The notes under the pieces are model-generated. The model saw only the letters and a list, made by a program, of their open reading frames with translations, had not been told where the DNA came from and did not search any database. 64,000 nucleotides of DNA from Zerene cesonia. Lineage: Eukaryota > Arthropoda > Insecta > Lepidoptera > Pieridae. Positions 1 through 13,317 of this stretch are shown piece by piece. Each line of letters opens with the position of its first letter. Position 1 is the stretch's first letter. A program made the translations under genes and the position numbers. The stretch lies in the NCBI RefSeq assembly GCF_012273895.1, contig NW_024045144.1, positions 124,001-188,000 of the forward strand, read 5' to 3'.

Positions 1-2322
1 TAATGTTTGAGTTTAAGTGTACTTAAATGCATCTAATTTCCTTCCTCTACATTGGAACAAGACAAACGTCGCAAATTGATGCATTGCTACTCGACTTTTG
101 CGTATCAAAATGATTTGATAAGGGGCTAACATGCAATCAAGCAAAACTCAACCATATTCCAAGAGGGTAGAGTGTAAATTAACTTCAATATATTCTACAT
201 CTTACAAACACAACAGAAAGGTTATTAAAAGTTGATGAAAACATACATTTTATTGCTTTTAAATGTGTAACAATCACCTTAATGTGCTTAGTTTGTGAAT
301 ACTGAACTCATTGTACTACTTAAATCAATATAAAGAAAATTTCTGACAAAAATAAATGATTCTGTTTAGTGCATATATAGCACTTTTTGTGAGGCATCGC
401 AATAAATAATATCCCCATTACATCAAATAATCTTGTAATGCACACTATCTGTCTTTTTATGTGATAGCGGACAACTGCTCAGTTTTTCACCTGATGGTAA
501 GCGATCACCACCACCCATGAATAGAGAGAGAGCAGAGGTAGTGCCTCTGCAAATGCCATTCCAGCTTTAGGGAGTAAGAGATAAGGAAAGGTTTGACGAC
601 TGGGAAATGGACTGGGCCTTGCAGGTAAGAAAAAGGACTTTGGCTGTCTGTCTAAATATGAGAGCAAATTCGCAGAATGTAAGGTAATTAATAAATCATG
701 TTCAGAAACCATAAAGATAATATCTTATAGTATCATACTTGCTTAAAATCTAACACACCGCAAATAATAAAAGTAAATATACTTGATTTGAATATAAAAT
801 GCTAACTGCTCATCCCAGCTCCACACAGGATAAAAACAAAAATAAAAATATATATAATTTAGTTAGTCTATATCTGTCAATATTATAGCTACCTCAACTG
901 TCTACAGATTAAAGTTTATTTAAAATTGGTTCACTACATTCAGAGATTACCCTCTACAACATTGAAAACTCCCAAAATCACTAACATCACCTCTTTATAA
1001 CATTAGTAGAAGTATGAATAATTACAAAAAAATAATTTCAAGCTATCATTTATGCCATAAATATTGGTTGAACATTTGAAAAAACTTCACTTTCACTATT
1101 TACAATTGTTCATATTTTAAATATGTACGAATCCTATCACAAGAGATACTGGTAATGGCCGATTTTTAGAGGATTATTAAATATATTAGGCACACTCTGT
1201 AGCTATTAACATTTTAATGTATTCGGCTAGTGATTAATTTATATAAATTATTAGCTGAAGCACAATGTTGATTGTTCAAAATACACCTACCAAATAAACA
1301 CAAAAAATTCCATAATTGACCTAGTCAGGAAACATTTCGTTACAAATTATATACATGCAAAATCATGATGGGATATAAAATACACAAAAATTCACTAAGC
1401 TTTTTCTAAAGACTGTATGCCGCAGATAGTCAGAACTGAAAAAATGTTTATCAAATTTATATTTTTCCTGAAAATCTTTGTGATATCATGTTTCATTTAT
1501 TGCTATGATAATGTCATATAATATTCGTAAATTAATAAAGTGTGCCTTTTATCTTATCTTTCGGAATATCATTTGAATAATTTAAATGTTTATAAGCTAC
1601 CTAAGTTACTTAATTTACAACCCTGATTTGATAATTGATTTTAAAAAAATTATGTGATAATCTATTCTATTTACAAATTACATTTAAAGAATTTCACATT
1701 GATCTTTGATAGACTGAAAGTCAGTTAGCTATTTAACATGTATCAATAAAAATTGTACTAATAGGAAAAGATAAACAGACACCGGCCAAAAAATCTGCAA
1801 TTTCCGCCAAAAAACTTGAACAAGAATTTTAGATAATTAACCGGACACCCAAAAAGGCAATTAATTATCATTTACTATGAATTTGCATTATTATTTATTA
1901 ACTATACCTAAAAATAGCTGTCATATAGAATAATTTATATTCTAGATTACTATCATTTAATTCAGCGGCATTCATAATGAGATGAGTTAATATTTTAATT
2001 CATGAAAACGATAAAACACATTCCAAAAAACTTGAATCTACGCTCATTGCTGTCGTGGAAGCGCAAACAAGACTTGACACGTATCTCCCTTCTTTATCAC
2101 GCCTAAGCGAAATACGATACATCCATCCTTTTCCAATTTGACAGATTCTTCTGACGTGTCTTTGTCAGATGTGATGTACCGTAACAACAAGCCATGTAAT
2201 TAAAAAAAATGCACAATTATAAGTTAAAACCATATTTGACTACATAGAGAAGTGTTCAATTAATAAGCCCATACACTAAAATAGCGATAACAGCATCGCT
2301 AATATACAGAAAATATACTTAC
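1..2322 (-). other. First intron of the ERGIC-53 gene, AT-rich
   Basis: This stretch lies downstream of the exon-1 donor on the minus strand, and I see no further lectin-domain exon in it. It holds one SINE copy near 455-640 and otherwise AT-rich sequence without coding potential. The remaining exons must lie beyond position 1. Confidence 0.6.
455..640 (+). mobile_element. SINE copy (family with CTGATGGTAAGCGATCACC core)
   Basis: It carries the core CTGATGGTAAGCGATCACC, followed by a CACCCATGAAT block and a GGAAAGG/GACTGGG tail. The same order recurs at 4857-5045, 10050-10180, 25295-25482 (minus), 25640-25842 (minus), 31750-31955 and 40205-40400. The short ORFs over these copies are repeat-derived. 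Confidence 0.6.
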
Positions 2323-2497
2323 TTCCTCCGTACTCCCAAAACGGCACCGAACCATCTTTTTGCGCTAAGTACGGCGGCTTGAACGAATATTTATATTCAA
2401 ATCGTCTGTGTACGGATTGTTGTGTACTCGTATTCACTAAAATACACAAAACTGAACACAATAACAAGTTTATACTAAAAGAAGACATCGTTACCAC
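2323..2497 (-). CDS. ERGIC53: ERGIC-53 / LMAN1 L-type lectin cargo receptor, first coding exon
   Basis: ERGIC-53 is a mannose-binding type I membrane receptor that exports glycoproteins from the ER to the ERGIC and Golgi. The exon encodes a signal peptide (MSSFSINLLLCSVLCILVNT from the second ATG at 2488, or MVT before it) and then the start of the lectin domain, HRRFEYKYSFKPPYLAQKDG followed by VPFWEYGG. From memory of the family, the HRRFEYKYSFK..HL..DG..PFW pattern is close to diagnostic of ERGIC-53. The exon ends in phase 1 at a GTAAGT donor (2322 going left). Only exon 1 is inside the window, so the lectin core, coiled-coil stalk, transmembrane segment and KKxx signal cannot be checked. 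The start is divergent from the gene at 3404. Confidence 0.88.
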
Positions 2498-3403
2498 GGA
2501 GCTCCCGACATGAACACGGACAGCTCAAGATGAAATGTCAAAATAGTGAATAAAATCTCACAGATTACAAATTTTTTAACGTTTCATTATACGGCTATTA
2601 TTATTTTTATAAGGATATTTATTTATATCACTCAGCTCTAGTATTAATACTATATTAAACATTTGTGTAAAACAGAAGAACATGTAATCTTGTATATTAG
2701 TTTATACTATAATATTGTTATAACTCTCTAACCCACTCTGCCCAGTGTGATAAGAAACAAAAATTTAAAATTTAAAAACTATGTATTATACGATAATACT
2801 ATCGGAGGCCCGTACCATTTTCCTTACCCTTCCAAGTCCCTTTTCTTTCATCATCACAGTAAAAAAGTAAAGTTAAAGGTATATGTAGCGAACATATATA
2901 TTTTGTCTAGCTACAGCCTGCCAGCGTAGTACTATCTAGCAGAATATTCCATTTCTTCTACCTTCATAAGAGTAATAGGTACCAAAAAAGAATAAACAGA
3001 AATCTATAGTATCTTGCAAATTTCAATTTAAAATAGGTAGGCAGTAAAATACTTCAAGACATAACGATCTGTACTATATTGTGCTGTACAAACAGAATGT
3101 CAATTAGTCAGGTATTTTAAATAATTATGATAAATTGACAGTTGATAACAATGTTTTGAATTTTGATGTATATTGTTTATTATTTCTGATTAAATTCTCT
3201 CTGACTTGGGCTTTTGCTTGAAAATTTGTTTGAAAAAATTATGAGAGGATCGTAAAGTAATGAAACGTTTAATTACAAAATTTTGACATTCTGTTTATTA
3301 TTATATATAAAAAAAAAAATTGTGTAGGGTAGAAAACTGGAAAGACTGAAAGTTTCGCTAGAACGTTACACCCTCGATACTTTCTCACAAAAGTAACCTG
3401 AAA
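2498..3403. promoter_or_regulatory. Divergent intergenic region between ERGIC-53 and the unnamed gene
   Basis: About 0.9 kb separates the two start codons. The stretch is AT-rich, has no coding content, and contains TGTCA/TGACA pentamers (near 2536, 3097, 3137 and 3284). I see no convincing TATA box at a fixed distance. A bidirectional promoter is inferred from the arrangement. Confidence 0.4.
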
Positions 3404-6396
3404 ATGTCTTCCAACAAAAATAAGGCTGATTTTATAGCAATATACAGGCTGGAATTTTACAAAAATAAGAGGAATTGGAAGTTAGGTACCAGAGAAGACG
3501 CAATTGGTACAAAAGCGCAGTAGGTACCCCCAATATTCAATATTAAATACACGAGCATACCATTGTGGTTAAAAAATATAGGAGACATATTAAGTAAACT
3601 TACAGTTCAGTGCAAAATACGTAGGCAAAAATATGGATGCAATACCAAATCATCAGGGAATATATTTTTCTACATATGCACATAGGTTGAAGCTATTCAA
3701 TATTTTTATTGTATATGAATGAATTTTTTTAAACTTTAAGTAGGTGATCAGCTTTCTGTGTCCTGCCAGACTGAGACATATTTTTTTGGGAGTCCCCTAC
3801 GGGAATTGAACCCAAGACCCCTCGGTTCTACGCTAACACATTAACACTGTACCAAGGGGACGGTCAAATGTATTATCAGTATTCATCATCTTCAGCCTAT
3901 ATATGTTCCCACAGCTGGGACACAGGCCTCCTATGAGGATCTTATCAGTATTGGCGGTATTTTATTATTGTGTTATTTTTCTTTTCACCCAGTGTAGAGT
4001 AAAATAATTTGCAGGAGTGTTCTCAATGCAACCTATGATGTGGAGGAAGCTTCATCGTCTCACCTCAATGATGCCTTTATTGATACTGGCTCAGGTTTGT
4101 TCAAATCACTATATAGTAAAAAACAAAGTTGTTTTCCGCTGCCTGTGTGTCTGTATGTTAGAATCTTTTAAATTACACAACAGATTTTGATGGGATTTTT
4201 GAAATTGATAGAGTGATTCAAGAGAAAGGTTTATATGTATAATAGCATTGATTAATCTTCTTTCAATAATTCAAAGTCACGGGCTAAAGCTAGTTAATAG
4301 AAAATCATTAATAAATATAGAATTTCTAAAAGAATAAACATAAAACTCAGGATCTAAGAGGGGTTAGAATAACAAACACTTTTCTGTTTTTTTATTAAAG
4401 CAGCGAATCTTATACTTTCAGGCATGATAAAAAATGCTCATGAAGTCCCTTTAACATAATGTAGATGTGTCTCACATTATCATTGCTTGAAATGATTCCA
4501 GACGCAGACAAATCCTCAAAATCGAAACCCGACTCAGTAAAACGCAATCTCTCACAGCAGTGGCTAGAGAGCATCAACATATGGCCAACGACTGTACCAC
4601 AACAGAAAACCAGCGATTCCACTGATATCCTACAGAAGTTATTATCAAGAGACAATACAGGTGTTCTCAAAGAGACAGATGCAAAATTGGATCTGTGTTT
4701 TAATTGTCCAGGATTGGAGAAGGAAATTAACGATAGGGTTGTCCAATTGCAATCAGAATTCCTGCCAAAGAGAGGTTAGTACTAGTGCGTAGAAATATTA
4801 AGTTAGAGAAATACAGCTCTTTTGGGTTGTTTAAAAAGAGAATTAATGCCAGAAGTAGCAATTGAGCTGGTGGTTCGCCTGATGGTGAGTGGTCACCACC
4901 GCCCATGAACATTCCCAGAGGTTGTGCCTTTGCGGACGCGTTGCCTGCTTTTAAAGGGAAAGGTATGAGTAAACTATATATATCTGTAAAAAAAGAATGG
5001 ACTGGAAAGGGTGAGGGATAGGCTACTACGGCTTAAAATGAGGAAATAATTTAACAAAAGGCAAGTATGAAGCAAACAAAGATAATTATTGAAATAAGTA
5101 TTTTTTCGTCAACGCAAATGGAAATTGGAGTTTGACATACTTAAGTAACTGGCTGAGGTAGCAAATTTCGTCTGTTGCATGTTTTTAATTAAAACTCTGT
5201 ACACCTATCAAGAATCGGTGACAATTCAATAATTTCATGAGTTTATATTTTCATCCCGATTCGGATTGCTATCTATGATTAAATAATTTCCTTATGTAAC
5301 ATATACTCTGTATTAGTGCAAGTGAGACAATTTAGTTCATTCCATCAAGCGTTCTTTCTTGTTTTCTTTATTATATTTTAAAAGTATCATCATAATATTC
5401 ATTAAAGTATCTATCGCAGCCGAAATCCGTCCAAGAAGCATAAACACAGCAACATCAAAGGGTGTTCTAAGTAAAGACGACGTAAGGACGCTGGCGGAGT
5501 TGCAAACGCAGTACTACGGGGTGGAGCACGCTTGGCCGGAGTACAATCCAGGTGTGCTGTGATGGATTACCTAAAAAGTAACTCTATCTATCTCCTTCTT
5601 CACGCCCGAACCACTGAATCGATTTGTGTGAAATTTTATGCAAAGATAGTTAAGGCCCGAGATAGGATATGGATGATGTTTATCCCAGAAATCACCATAA
5701 CCAATACCTTAGACTATTTTATTTATTTGTTTTTATTTATTAACACTTTATTGTACAATGCCCACACAGTTAACAAAAACCAATAGACAATATCTATTGT
5801 ACAATTTAGCGGCCTTATCGCTTAGAAGCGATTTCTTCCAGGCAACCTTTGGATATAAGAAATATAAATTTTGAAAGGGTGGAAAGTGTATAAATACATC
5901 TATCTTTATTTACTAAGACTATATATTAGTTATCTACTCTAATATTATAAGGAGGAAACTTCTGTACTTTGGGTTTTCACGCAAAAGCCACTGGACTAAT
6001 TTCAATTTTTTTTCACCATTAGAAAGCTTCACTGCTCACATAGGTTTTATATGTACCACAGGCGAAGCCGGGGCGAACAGCTTGTAGATAGATAAACAGA
6101 GAGGACACTGACATGACCATATTTACTTATACATAATTCTGGTTGTAACAATATAAGCGCACACTTGCTTTATTATGTTCTATGTTTTAAAAATATGTTC
6201 CATACAAATAACAATAAATAGTTTCCTTAAAACATAAACAATAACAATTTCCAGCAATACCTCCCCCAGCGCTGCCGCTGCCGGAAGTGACCGAACCCGA
6301 TTGGCCACAGCAATGGGTCCATGATAATCCTAGTGATGATGGTAAGATATTTATTCATTTTTATAAAACACACACACACTCTCTCTCTCACACACA

Positions 6397-6428
<32 letters not shown>

Positions 6429-9400
6429 TTATTAATTATTAAACCTATAACAGCCATAGTTGAAGAACATTGAGTGATTCTCATTCTGGGTAGATTGACT
6501 TCAAAAGGGCACAGGTGCTATGTATATTATATTTCGCTTTACATTTTAGCGCAGTCGGTTAAAAAGCGAAGTGTTGTTACAGTGGATGTGGTGGATGGGG
6601 CCGATCACAGGTTTTTGTCGTCCGGTTTCTTGAGCTTGCAGCGCGAATTTAACTTAGTCGAGGTGAGTATTGTTTGTATGTATGTCGTTATATTAAAAAA
6701 CACATAATAGAAATTTTTTTCTGGTTTGGTGCAGTCGTTTGGAAGTTATCCGCGTACGAATACGAATCCATATTTTTATCAACCGACTTCAAAAAAAGAG
6801 GAGCTTCCCGGTATACCGGTAAACTTTTTATTGGGTACTTGACTTTGATGATTTTTTGTTTTTATTTGAAAATGCCTCCTGTGTGGTCCATCCAATTTGA
6901 TCTAGTTCTGTCAATTTGAAGCTGGTTTAGTTTTATTATTAAATACTAGAGGTTCGCCCCGGCTTCGCCCGTGGTACATATATAGCCTTCCTCAATAAAT
7001 GGGTTATCTAACACTGAAATAATTTTTCAAATCGGACCAGTAGTTTTTGAGATAATCAAACAAACAAACAAACTAATTATGCATGTATATGTTTGAGCAG
7101 GAGCGTATGTCATGTCGGTCCGTGGACAGCTTCAGTGAGTTCAGTCGCGGCGCCGACCTCGCGCCGCACGCCTCCGAGCTGGAGCTGGCGGACTGTGAGT
7201 GGCGGCTTTATATGCTAACTGGCTTTATAACCAATTAGGACGTTTATAAATCGTTTAAAAAAAAAGAAAGAAAGATACATTTATTACAATTTAATTTAAT
7301 TAACACATTTATTTATATATTTAGTGACTGTCTATTCCTGTTTTATCCCAAGGGTGCATTCATCACTCAAGTCAGCTCATATCCTGGCTGTGTACCAATT
7401 TTACAAAAAAAAAATTAATTACAGAAATCCGAGTACTCTCAGCGTGATTGACGGAAAAAACATCCAAACAAACAGACTTTCACATTTATAATATTAGTGG
7501 TTATGTGGTTATGTGTAGATTTGTGCTGGTGGACCGGGAGTGGTGGTTTTATCATCATCATCATCATCAGCCCAAGCATGTTTCCACTGTGGGACTCGGG
7601 CCTCCGATAAGAATTCAGGCCATCACCGGTACAGTACAGCACGCTGGCCAAGTGCTGGTTGGCAGATGTCACATGTCATCGAACTTTTGATTCTTGGACA
7701 TGCCGGTTTCCTCACGATGTTTTCCTTCACTGTTTCAAGCAGTGTTCATGTAACAAATGCGCAGATAAAATAAAAAATCAATTTATTTCCTGCGCCCTCC
7801 TCTGTTTTCGAACCCTCAACCAACCAAACCCACTTATTGATTTTAATTTCGAGATCCCCACCACCGAGCCACCACTGCTTCTGGTGGGTTTATAATCTTA
7901 CTAGCTGCGCCCCGCGGTTTCACCCGCGTAAGTCCGTATCCCGTAGGAATATCGGGATAAAAAGTTGCCTATATGTTATTCGAGTTGTCCAGCTATCTAC
8001 GTACCAAATTTCATTGCAGTCGGTTCAGTAGTTTTTGCGTGAAAGAGCAACACACAACATCCTTCCAAACTTTCGGATTTATGATATTAATAGGATTAGT
8101 AGGATGTTTATTGCATTTATGTGAGCGTAAGTTGCGCGTGAGTGGTGGCTTTATTACTCTCAAAATATGCAAGTATTGTAATAAGAAATAACATAAAATT
8201 GTATTTTATATTGATTTGAACATATTTACTTCAATTTTCACAATGTATTAAAAAAATAAACAAATAATTTCGCCAGCAAACGAGGAACTGGACGCGAACC
8301 AAGTGGCCCGTATGTCGTCGAAGCAATTGACGTCCGCGATACAGGCGCACGCGCACCGCCTCGCGCAGCTGCTGTGGGAGAGCGGGGAGCGCCGGGTGAG
8401 TGGCTTGTATGGCCAATCGGGGTAATTGTTGACGGGGGGGCAATTAACTATTGTCAATAAATAATAATAAACAATAATTTATTTTCCAAAATATAACTTT
8501 TGTATACTAAAACCAAACTATTCTATCCAATGACGAATTTTTTTTTTATTTTCATAAAACATGATCTATGAAAATTTATTAGTTTCAAGATTTTTTTAAC
8601 GTTCAGCAATTACAGAAAAATTATTAGAACTTATTATATATTTCCACTTTTCACAATTACCCTGATTGAGCTGTGAAATTAGTGAATATAATAACCCTAT
8701 ACTGCAATAGTAAGCTCGGCCGGCTTGTAACATTACATAATATACCTAGTCTTGCCATAAATATTGTAATAAAGAAAAAAGAAAATTGTTAACTGCAAAT
8801 AACATTTATNNNNNNNNNNNNNNNNNNNNNNNNNNNNNNNNNNNNNNNNNNNNNNNNNNNNNNNNNNNNNNNNNNNNNNNNNNNNNNNNNNNNNNNNNNN
8901 NNNNNNNNNNNNNNNNNNNNNNNNNNNNNNNNNNNNNNNNNNNNNNNNNNNNNNNNNNNNNNNNNNNNNNNNNNNNNNNNNNNNNNNNNNNNNNNNNNNN
9001 NNNNNNNNNNNNNNNNNNNNNNNNNNNNNNNNNNNNNNNNNNNNNNNNNNNNNNNNNNNNNNNNNNNNNNNNNNNNNNNNNNNNNNNNNNNNNNNNNNNN
9101 NNNNNNNNNNNNNNNNNNNNNNNNNNNNNNNNNNNNNNNNNNNNNNNNNNNNNNNNNNNNNNNNNNNNNNNNNNNNNNNNNNNNNNNNNNNNNNNNNNNN
9201 NNNNNNNNNNNNNNNNNNNNNNNNNNNNNNNNNNNNNNNNNNNNNNNNNNNNNNNNNNNNNNNNNNNNNNNNNNNNNNNNNNNNNNNNNNNNNNNNNNNN
9301 NNNNNNNNNNNNNNNNNNNNNNNNNNNNNNNNNNNNNNNNNNNNNNNNNNNNNNNNNNNNNNNNNNNNNNNNNNNNNNNNNNNNNNNNNNNNNNNNNNNN

Positions 9401-12400
9401 NNNNNNNNNNNNNNNNNNNNNNNNNNNNNNNNNNNNNNNNNNNNNNNNNNNNNNNNNNNNNNNNNNNNNNNNNNNNNNNNNNNNNNNNNNNNNNNNNNNN
9501 NNNNNNNNNNNNNNNNNNNNNNNNNNNNNNNNNNNNNNNNNNNNNNNNNNNNNNNNNNNNNNNNNNNNNNNNNNNNNNNNNNNNNNNNNNNNNNNNNNNN
9601 NNNNNNNNNNNNNNNNNNNNNNNNNNNNNNNNNNNNNNNNNNNNNNNNNNNNNNNNNNNNNNNNNNNNNNNNNNNNNNNNNNNNNNNNNNNNNNNNNNNN
9701 NNNNNNNNNNNNNNNNNNNNNNNNNNNNNNNNNNNNNNNNNNNNNNNNNNNNNNNNNNNNNNNNNNNNNNNNNNNNNNNNNNNNNNNNNNNNNNNNNNNN
9801 NNNNNNNNNGACAGATTCGAAATTCAAATGTAATATTTTTTTATAATTAAGTGTAACAGTATTTATGGCCAGACTAAGTATTGTCATTGAGGATAATTGG
9901 AAGTTATAACCGTTAAATATTTAACGATGTTAAAAAAACAATGCTTTGTCTTATGACGTTTTTTTTATACAATATCTAAGATGATTTATTTCATTGAAGT
10001 GTTCTCTAAAGTTTTTGCAATGACAGAAATTAATTATTAGGACATTTATCCGATTACCCACCACCGCCCATGAACTATTTAGTGCCTCTGCGAATGCGCT
10101 GCCCGCGTTTGCGTTTAATGGATGCGGTAATGGATGAGAAAAGGATTGACGAAAGAAAAGAAGGAATGGACTGTTGGAATGGAATCCCTACTATCCCTAC
10201 TATCCCTACTAATATTATAAATGCGAAAGTAACTCTGTCTGTCTGTCTGTCTGTTACGCTTTCACGCCTAAACCACTTAACCGATTTTGATGAAATTTGG
10301 TATGATGATAGAACTGAACTTGGGAAAGGACATAGGATACTTTTTATTGCGAAAAAAGTGAAGAAGGGGTTGAAATAGGGGATGAAAGTTCCTTATTGTC
10401 AAACATAAAATCATGTAAGATAAAGAATCTTACACCTAAACCACTTAACCAATTTTTACAAATAGTCCAGATCTTGGGTTAGATTTAAACTCTAAATTAA
10501 TGGGAACAACACAGTAAAAAGGGGAATTATACATTTCGACATTTTCAGAAACAAACAATATTTAAATCCTTAGTACAAATTCTAGACATCATTTTTTCGT
10601 CGCCTCTATAGTCCATACGCAAAAAGGTAGCGTCAGAAAAAAAAGACAGCTTTATTTTCCGTCGCTACATAATCAGTTTTCGTGGACAACTGAAAAATCA
10701 TGGCTCGGCGAACAAACGCAATGCGGTCAGCTGATTAACACACAGTTGACGAATATTAATTATGCCCTCGCTTAGCGTGAACTACTCGCATGCTAGAGTG
10801 CAGTGCAGTGCAGTGCAGTACTATTGTAGCGAAATAAACGATCCTATCTCATTTTCTATTGTGAAGAATTAATATAATATCGCCGATATACAGCAACGAC
10901 AAAAATAAGACGAAAGTGACAGCATTTGCTGATCTTCGGTTGATATCAGTGAATCCGGCTGATTTTCAGTCAATTCGAGCAGTGAATTTTACTACTAATA
11001 TTATTAATGCGAAAGTTTGTAAGGATGTGTGTTTGTTGCTCTTTCACGCAAAAGCTTCTGAACCGATTGCAATGAAATTTGGTACGTAGACATCTGGACA
11101 ACTGGAATAACATATAGGCAAATTTTTATCCCGATATTCCTTCGGTATACAGACTTACACGGGTGAAACCGCGGGGCGCAGCTAGTCATTTAATAATTTG
11201 TTTATTTTTCTTCTTCTATTCTTACCCTAACTTAATCTTGTTATTTCCAATTTTTAAATCTTGGGCTGAGATCAAAATATATGAATGCATAGGCAGACAT
11301 TTTCAGATTGCTTTCCTCTCAAAACAACTTGTACTTTATATATTTGTATTATATTTATGTATTGTTATGATACAATAATGAATCGATGAAATATAATACA
11401 ATGTGAGCAGTGCGTTCGGGAACAGATAATTAAAAGAAAATGCTGTATTTTCCTTAAATTATCTGTGCTGTATACCTGTTCTCGTGATTTGTCTTATACA
11501 ATAGCCAATAGAAATACCGGAGACCCAAATTCCTTGGTTCATATCTGCCGATATGCCACCGTTTTACCTCATGCCCAATTTATTTAAACAACTTTAATTC
11601 ACAGACCGTCGATAGGATAGAATAGTGTTCCTGAAAAATTAAACCATCATTCCATATTGTTTAAACAATTGTTATTTATCAATGTAAAANNNNNNNNNNN
11701 NNNNNNNNNNNNNNNNNNNNNNNNNNNNNNNNNNNNNNNNNNNNNNNNNNNNNNNNNNNNNNNNNNNNNNNNNNNNNNNNNNNNNNNNNNNNNNNNNNNN
11801 NNNNNNNNNNNNNNNNNNNNNNNNNNNNNNNNNNNNNNNNNNNNNNNNNNNNNNNNNNNNNNNNNNNNNNNNNNNNNNNNNNNNNNNNNNNNNNNNNNNN
11901 NNNNNNNNNNNNNNNNNNNNNNNNNNNNNNNNNNNNNNNNNNNNNNNNNNNNNNNNNNNNNNNNNNNNNNNNNNNNNNNNNNNNNNNNNNNNNNNNNNNN
12001 NNNNNNNNNNNNNNNNNNNNNNNNNNNNNNNNNNNNNNNNNNNNNNNNNNNNNNNNNNNNNNNNNNNNNNNNNNNNNNNNNNNNNNNNNNNNNNNNNNNN
12101 NNNNNNNNNNNNNNNNNNNNNNNNNNNNNNNNNNNNNNNNNNNNNNNNNNNNNNNNNNNNNNNNNNNNNNNNNNNNNNNNNNNNNNNNNNNNNNNNNNNN
12201 NNNNNNNNNNNNNNNNNNNNNNNNNNNNNNNNNNNNNNNNNNNNNNNNNNNNNNNNNNNNNNNNNNNNNNNNNNNNNNNNNNNNNNNNNNNNNNNNNNNN
12301 NNNNNNNNNNNNNNNNNNNNNNNNNNNNNNNNNNNNNNNNNNNNNNNNNNNNNNNNNNNNNNNNNNNNNNNNNNNNNNNNNNNNNNNNNNNNNNNNNNNN

Positions 12401-13317
12401 NNNNNNNNNNNNNNNNNNNNNNNNNNNNNNNNNNNNNNNNNNNNNNNNNNNNNNNNNNNNNNNNNNNNNNNNNNNNNNNNNNNNNNNNNNNNNNNNNNNN
12501 NNNNNNNNNNNNNNNNNNNNNNNNNNNNNNNNNNNNNNNNNNNNNNNNNNNNNNNNNNNNNNNNNNNNNNNNNNNNNNNNNNNNNNNNNNNNNNNNNNNN
12601 NNNNNNNNNNNNNNNNNNNNNNNNNNNNNNNNNNNNNNNNNNNNNNNNNNNNNNNNNNNNNNNNNNNNNNNNNNNNNNNNNNNNNNNNNACGTATGTTAA
12701 ACGAATCGAGATCGGATGTTTCATGCTGTTGTATCGTCAATGGCTTTTAATTTGTTTTAATATATAAAACTATTAAAATCCATATTATTTATGTACATGA
12801 ATTAATTAATGTAATTTTTATTCTATCGAATTAATAAATTATGACCACAACCGAAATTTTGTGCGACTGCTAATCCTACTAATATTATAAACGTGAAAGT
12901 TTGTAAGTATGGATGTATGGATGTTTGTTACTCTTTCACGCAAAAACTAATGAACCGATTGCAATGAAATTTGGTACGTAGATAGCTGGACAACTGGAAT
13001 AACATATATTCAACTTTTTATCCCGATATTCCTACGGGATACGGACTTACGCGGGTGAAACCGCGGGGCGCAGCTAGTATTATTATAATTTTTGCCTTTT
13101 ATCTTATATAAATAATTTGTATCTGCAGAAATTACGCCACTCCCACAGTCAGCACGAGCGTATGAGCGTGGATTCGTTTCCCACGCACGATATTGGTCCG
13201 TTCCGACACGACACGACTGAATTTATCGCAGGCTCCGTCTTTCCCCCCACCGGGCCGAAGGGAAGGGTCGTTATTGAGGGGGGGAGGCCGGTTAGGCTGC
13301 ATGGCGACTTTGTTTAA
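3404..13317 (+). CDS. Unrecognised nine-exon gene, 387-residue protein
   Basis: I assembled it from these exons: 3404-3480, 4015-4094, 4502-4774, 5420-5551, 6255-6341, 6550-6662, 7101-7194, 8277-8395 and 13129-13317. Every junction is GT-AG, and phases run 2,1,1,1,1,0,1,0 to a TAA at 13315, giving 1164 bases (a multiple of three). Exon 1 is the least certain: its donor is a weak GTTAGG. The protein has no signal peptide or membrane segment. It is polar and Ser/Asp-rich, with Trp-containing stretches (NLSQQWLESINIWP, EPDWPQQWVHDNP), a short proline run, a predicted helical part (SSKQLTSAIQAHAHRLAQLL) and a basic, His-rich last exon. I do not recognise the family. The last intron contains two 1000-N gaps, so an extra in-phase exon could be missing. 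AATAAA at 14781 is a plausible poly(A) signal. Confidence 0.62.
4857..5045 (+). mobile_element. SINE copy
   Basis: It opens with GAGCTGGTGGTTCGCCTGAT, has the CACCGCCCATGAACATT block, and ends in a GGACTGGAAAGGGTGAGG tail. It belongs to the same family as 455-640 and lies in the intron after exon 3 of the unnamed gene. Confidence 0.65.
5941..6085 (-). mobile_element. Short Helitron-like element, GCCCCGGCTTCGCC type
   Basis: It reads as the reverse of the 6948-7078 element. It ends GGCGAAGCCGGGGCGAACAG next to a CTTGT junction and starts with the AATATTATA motif common to these elements. Confidence 0.5.
6368..6428. repeat. (CA)n microsatellite
   Basis: A CA/CT dinucleotide run directly downstream of an exon donor at 6342. 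Confidence 0.9.
6948..7078 (+). mobile_element. Short Helitron-like element, GCCCCGGCTTCGCC type
   Basis: It begins at ACTAG, then GGTTCGCCCCGGCTTCGCCC (a GC hairpin), followed by a conserved body ending in AAACAAAC. Similar copies are at 52433-52600, 57869-58030, 59670-59820 and 60741-60905. CTAG next to a GC hairpin matches the Helitron 3' end rule, here in reverse orientation. Confidence 0.5.
7549..7882 (-). mobile_element. tRNA-headed SINE, family with 'GTGGTGGCTCAGTGGTGAG' head
   Basis: In reverse it has a Pol III A-box-like head and a GGTTCGA-type B box, then the body with GAAACCGGCATGTCC. Full-length relatives are at 26814-27118 (minus) and 31097-31398 (plus). Confidence 0.6.
7901..8098 (-). 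mobile_element. Non-autonomous Helitron-like element, ~200 bp (GCGCAGCTAG family)
   Basis: In reverse it starts near TACTAATATTATAAA. It ends with a hairpin of CGCGG/CCGCG arms followed by GGGGCGCAGCTAG at a T. This fits the Helitron rule (5' TC, 3' hairpin plus CTRR, insertion in AT). Confidence 0.6.
8810..9809. other. Assembly gap, 1000 N
   Basis: Exactly 1000 N, which suggests a gap of fixed nominal size. It lies in the last intron of the unnamed gene. Confidence 0.99.
10990..11185 (+). mobile_element. Non-autonomous Helitron-like element (GCGCAGCTAG family)
   Basis: It starts TACTAATATTATTAATGCG and ends with the GCGGGTGAAACCGCGG hairpin plus GCAGCTAG at a T. It is close to the copies at 12874 and 54329. 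Confidence 0.6.
11690..12689. other. Assembly gap, 1000 N
   Basis: Second fixed-size gap in the same intron. Confidence 0.99.
12874..13077 (+). mobile_element. Non-autonomous Helitron-like element, intact ends
   Basis: The 5' end A/TCCTACTAATATTATAAA and the 3' end GCGCAGCTAG/T are both visible, so host A and T flank TC...CTAG as Helitrons require. It ends about 50 bp before the last exon of the unnamed gene. Confidence 0.65.

Noticed and set aside
8733..9887. ORFs of 350 or more codons across N runs (also at 11657, 38983, 43888, 47071 and 26221)
   Set aside because: Their length comes from untranslatable N; only the flanking few residues are real sequence.
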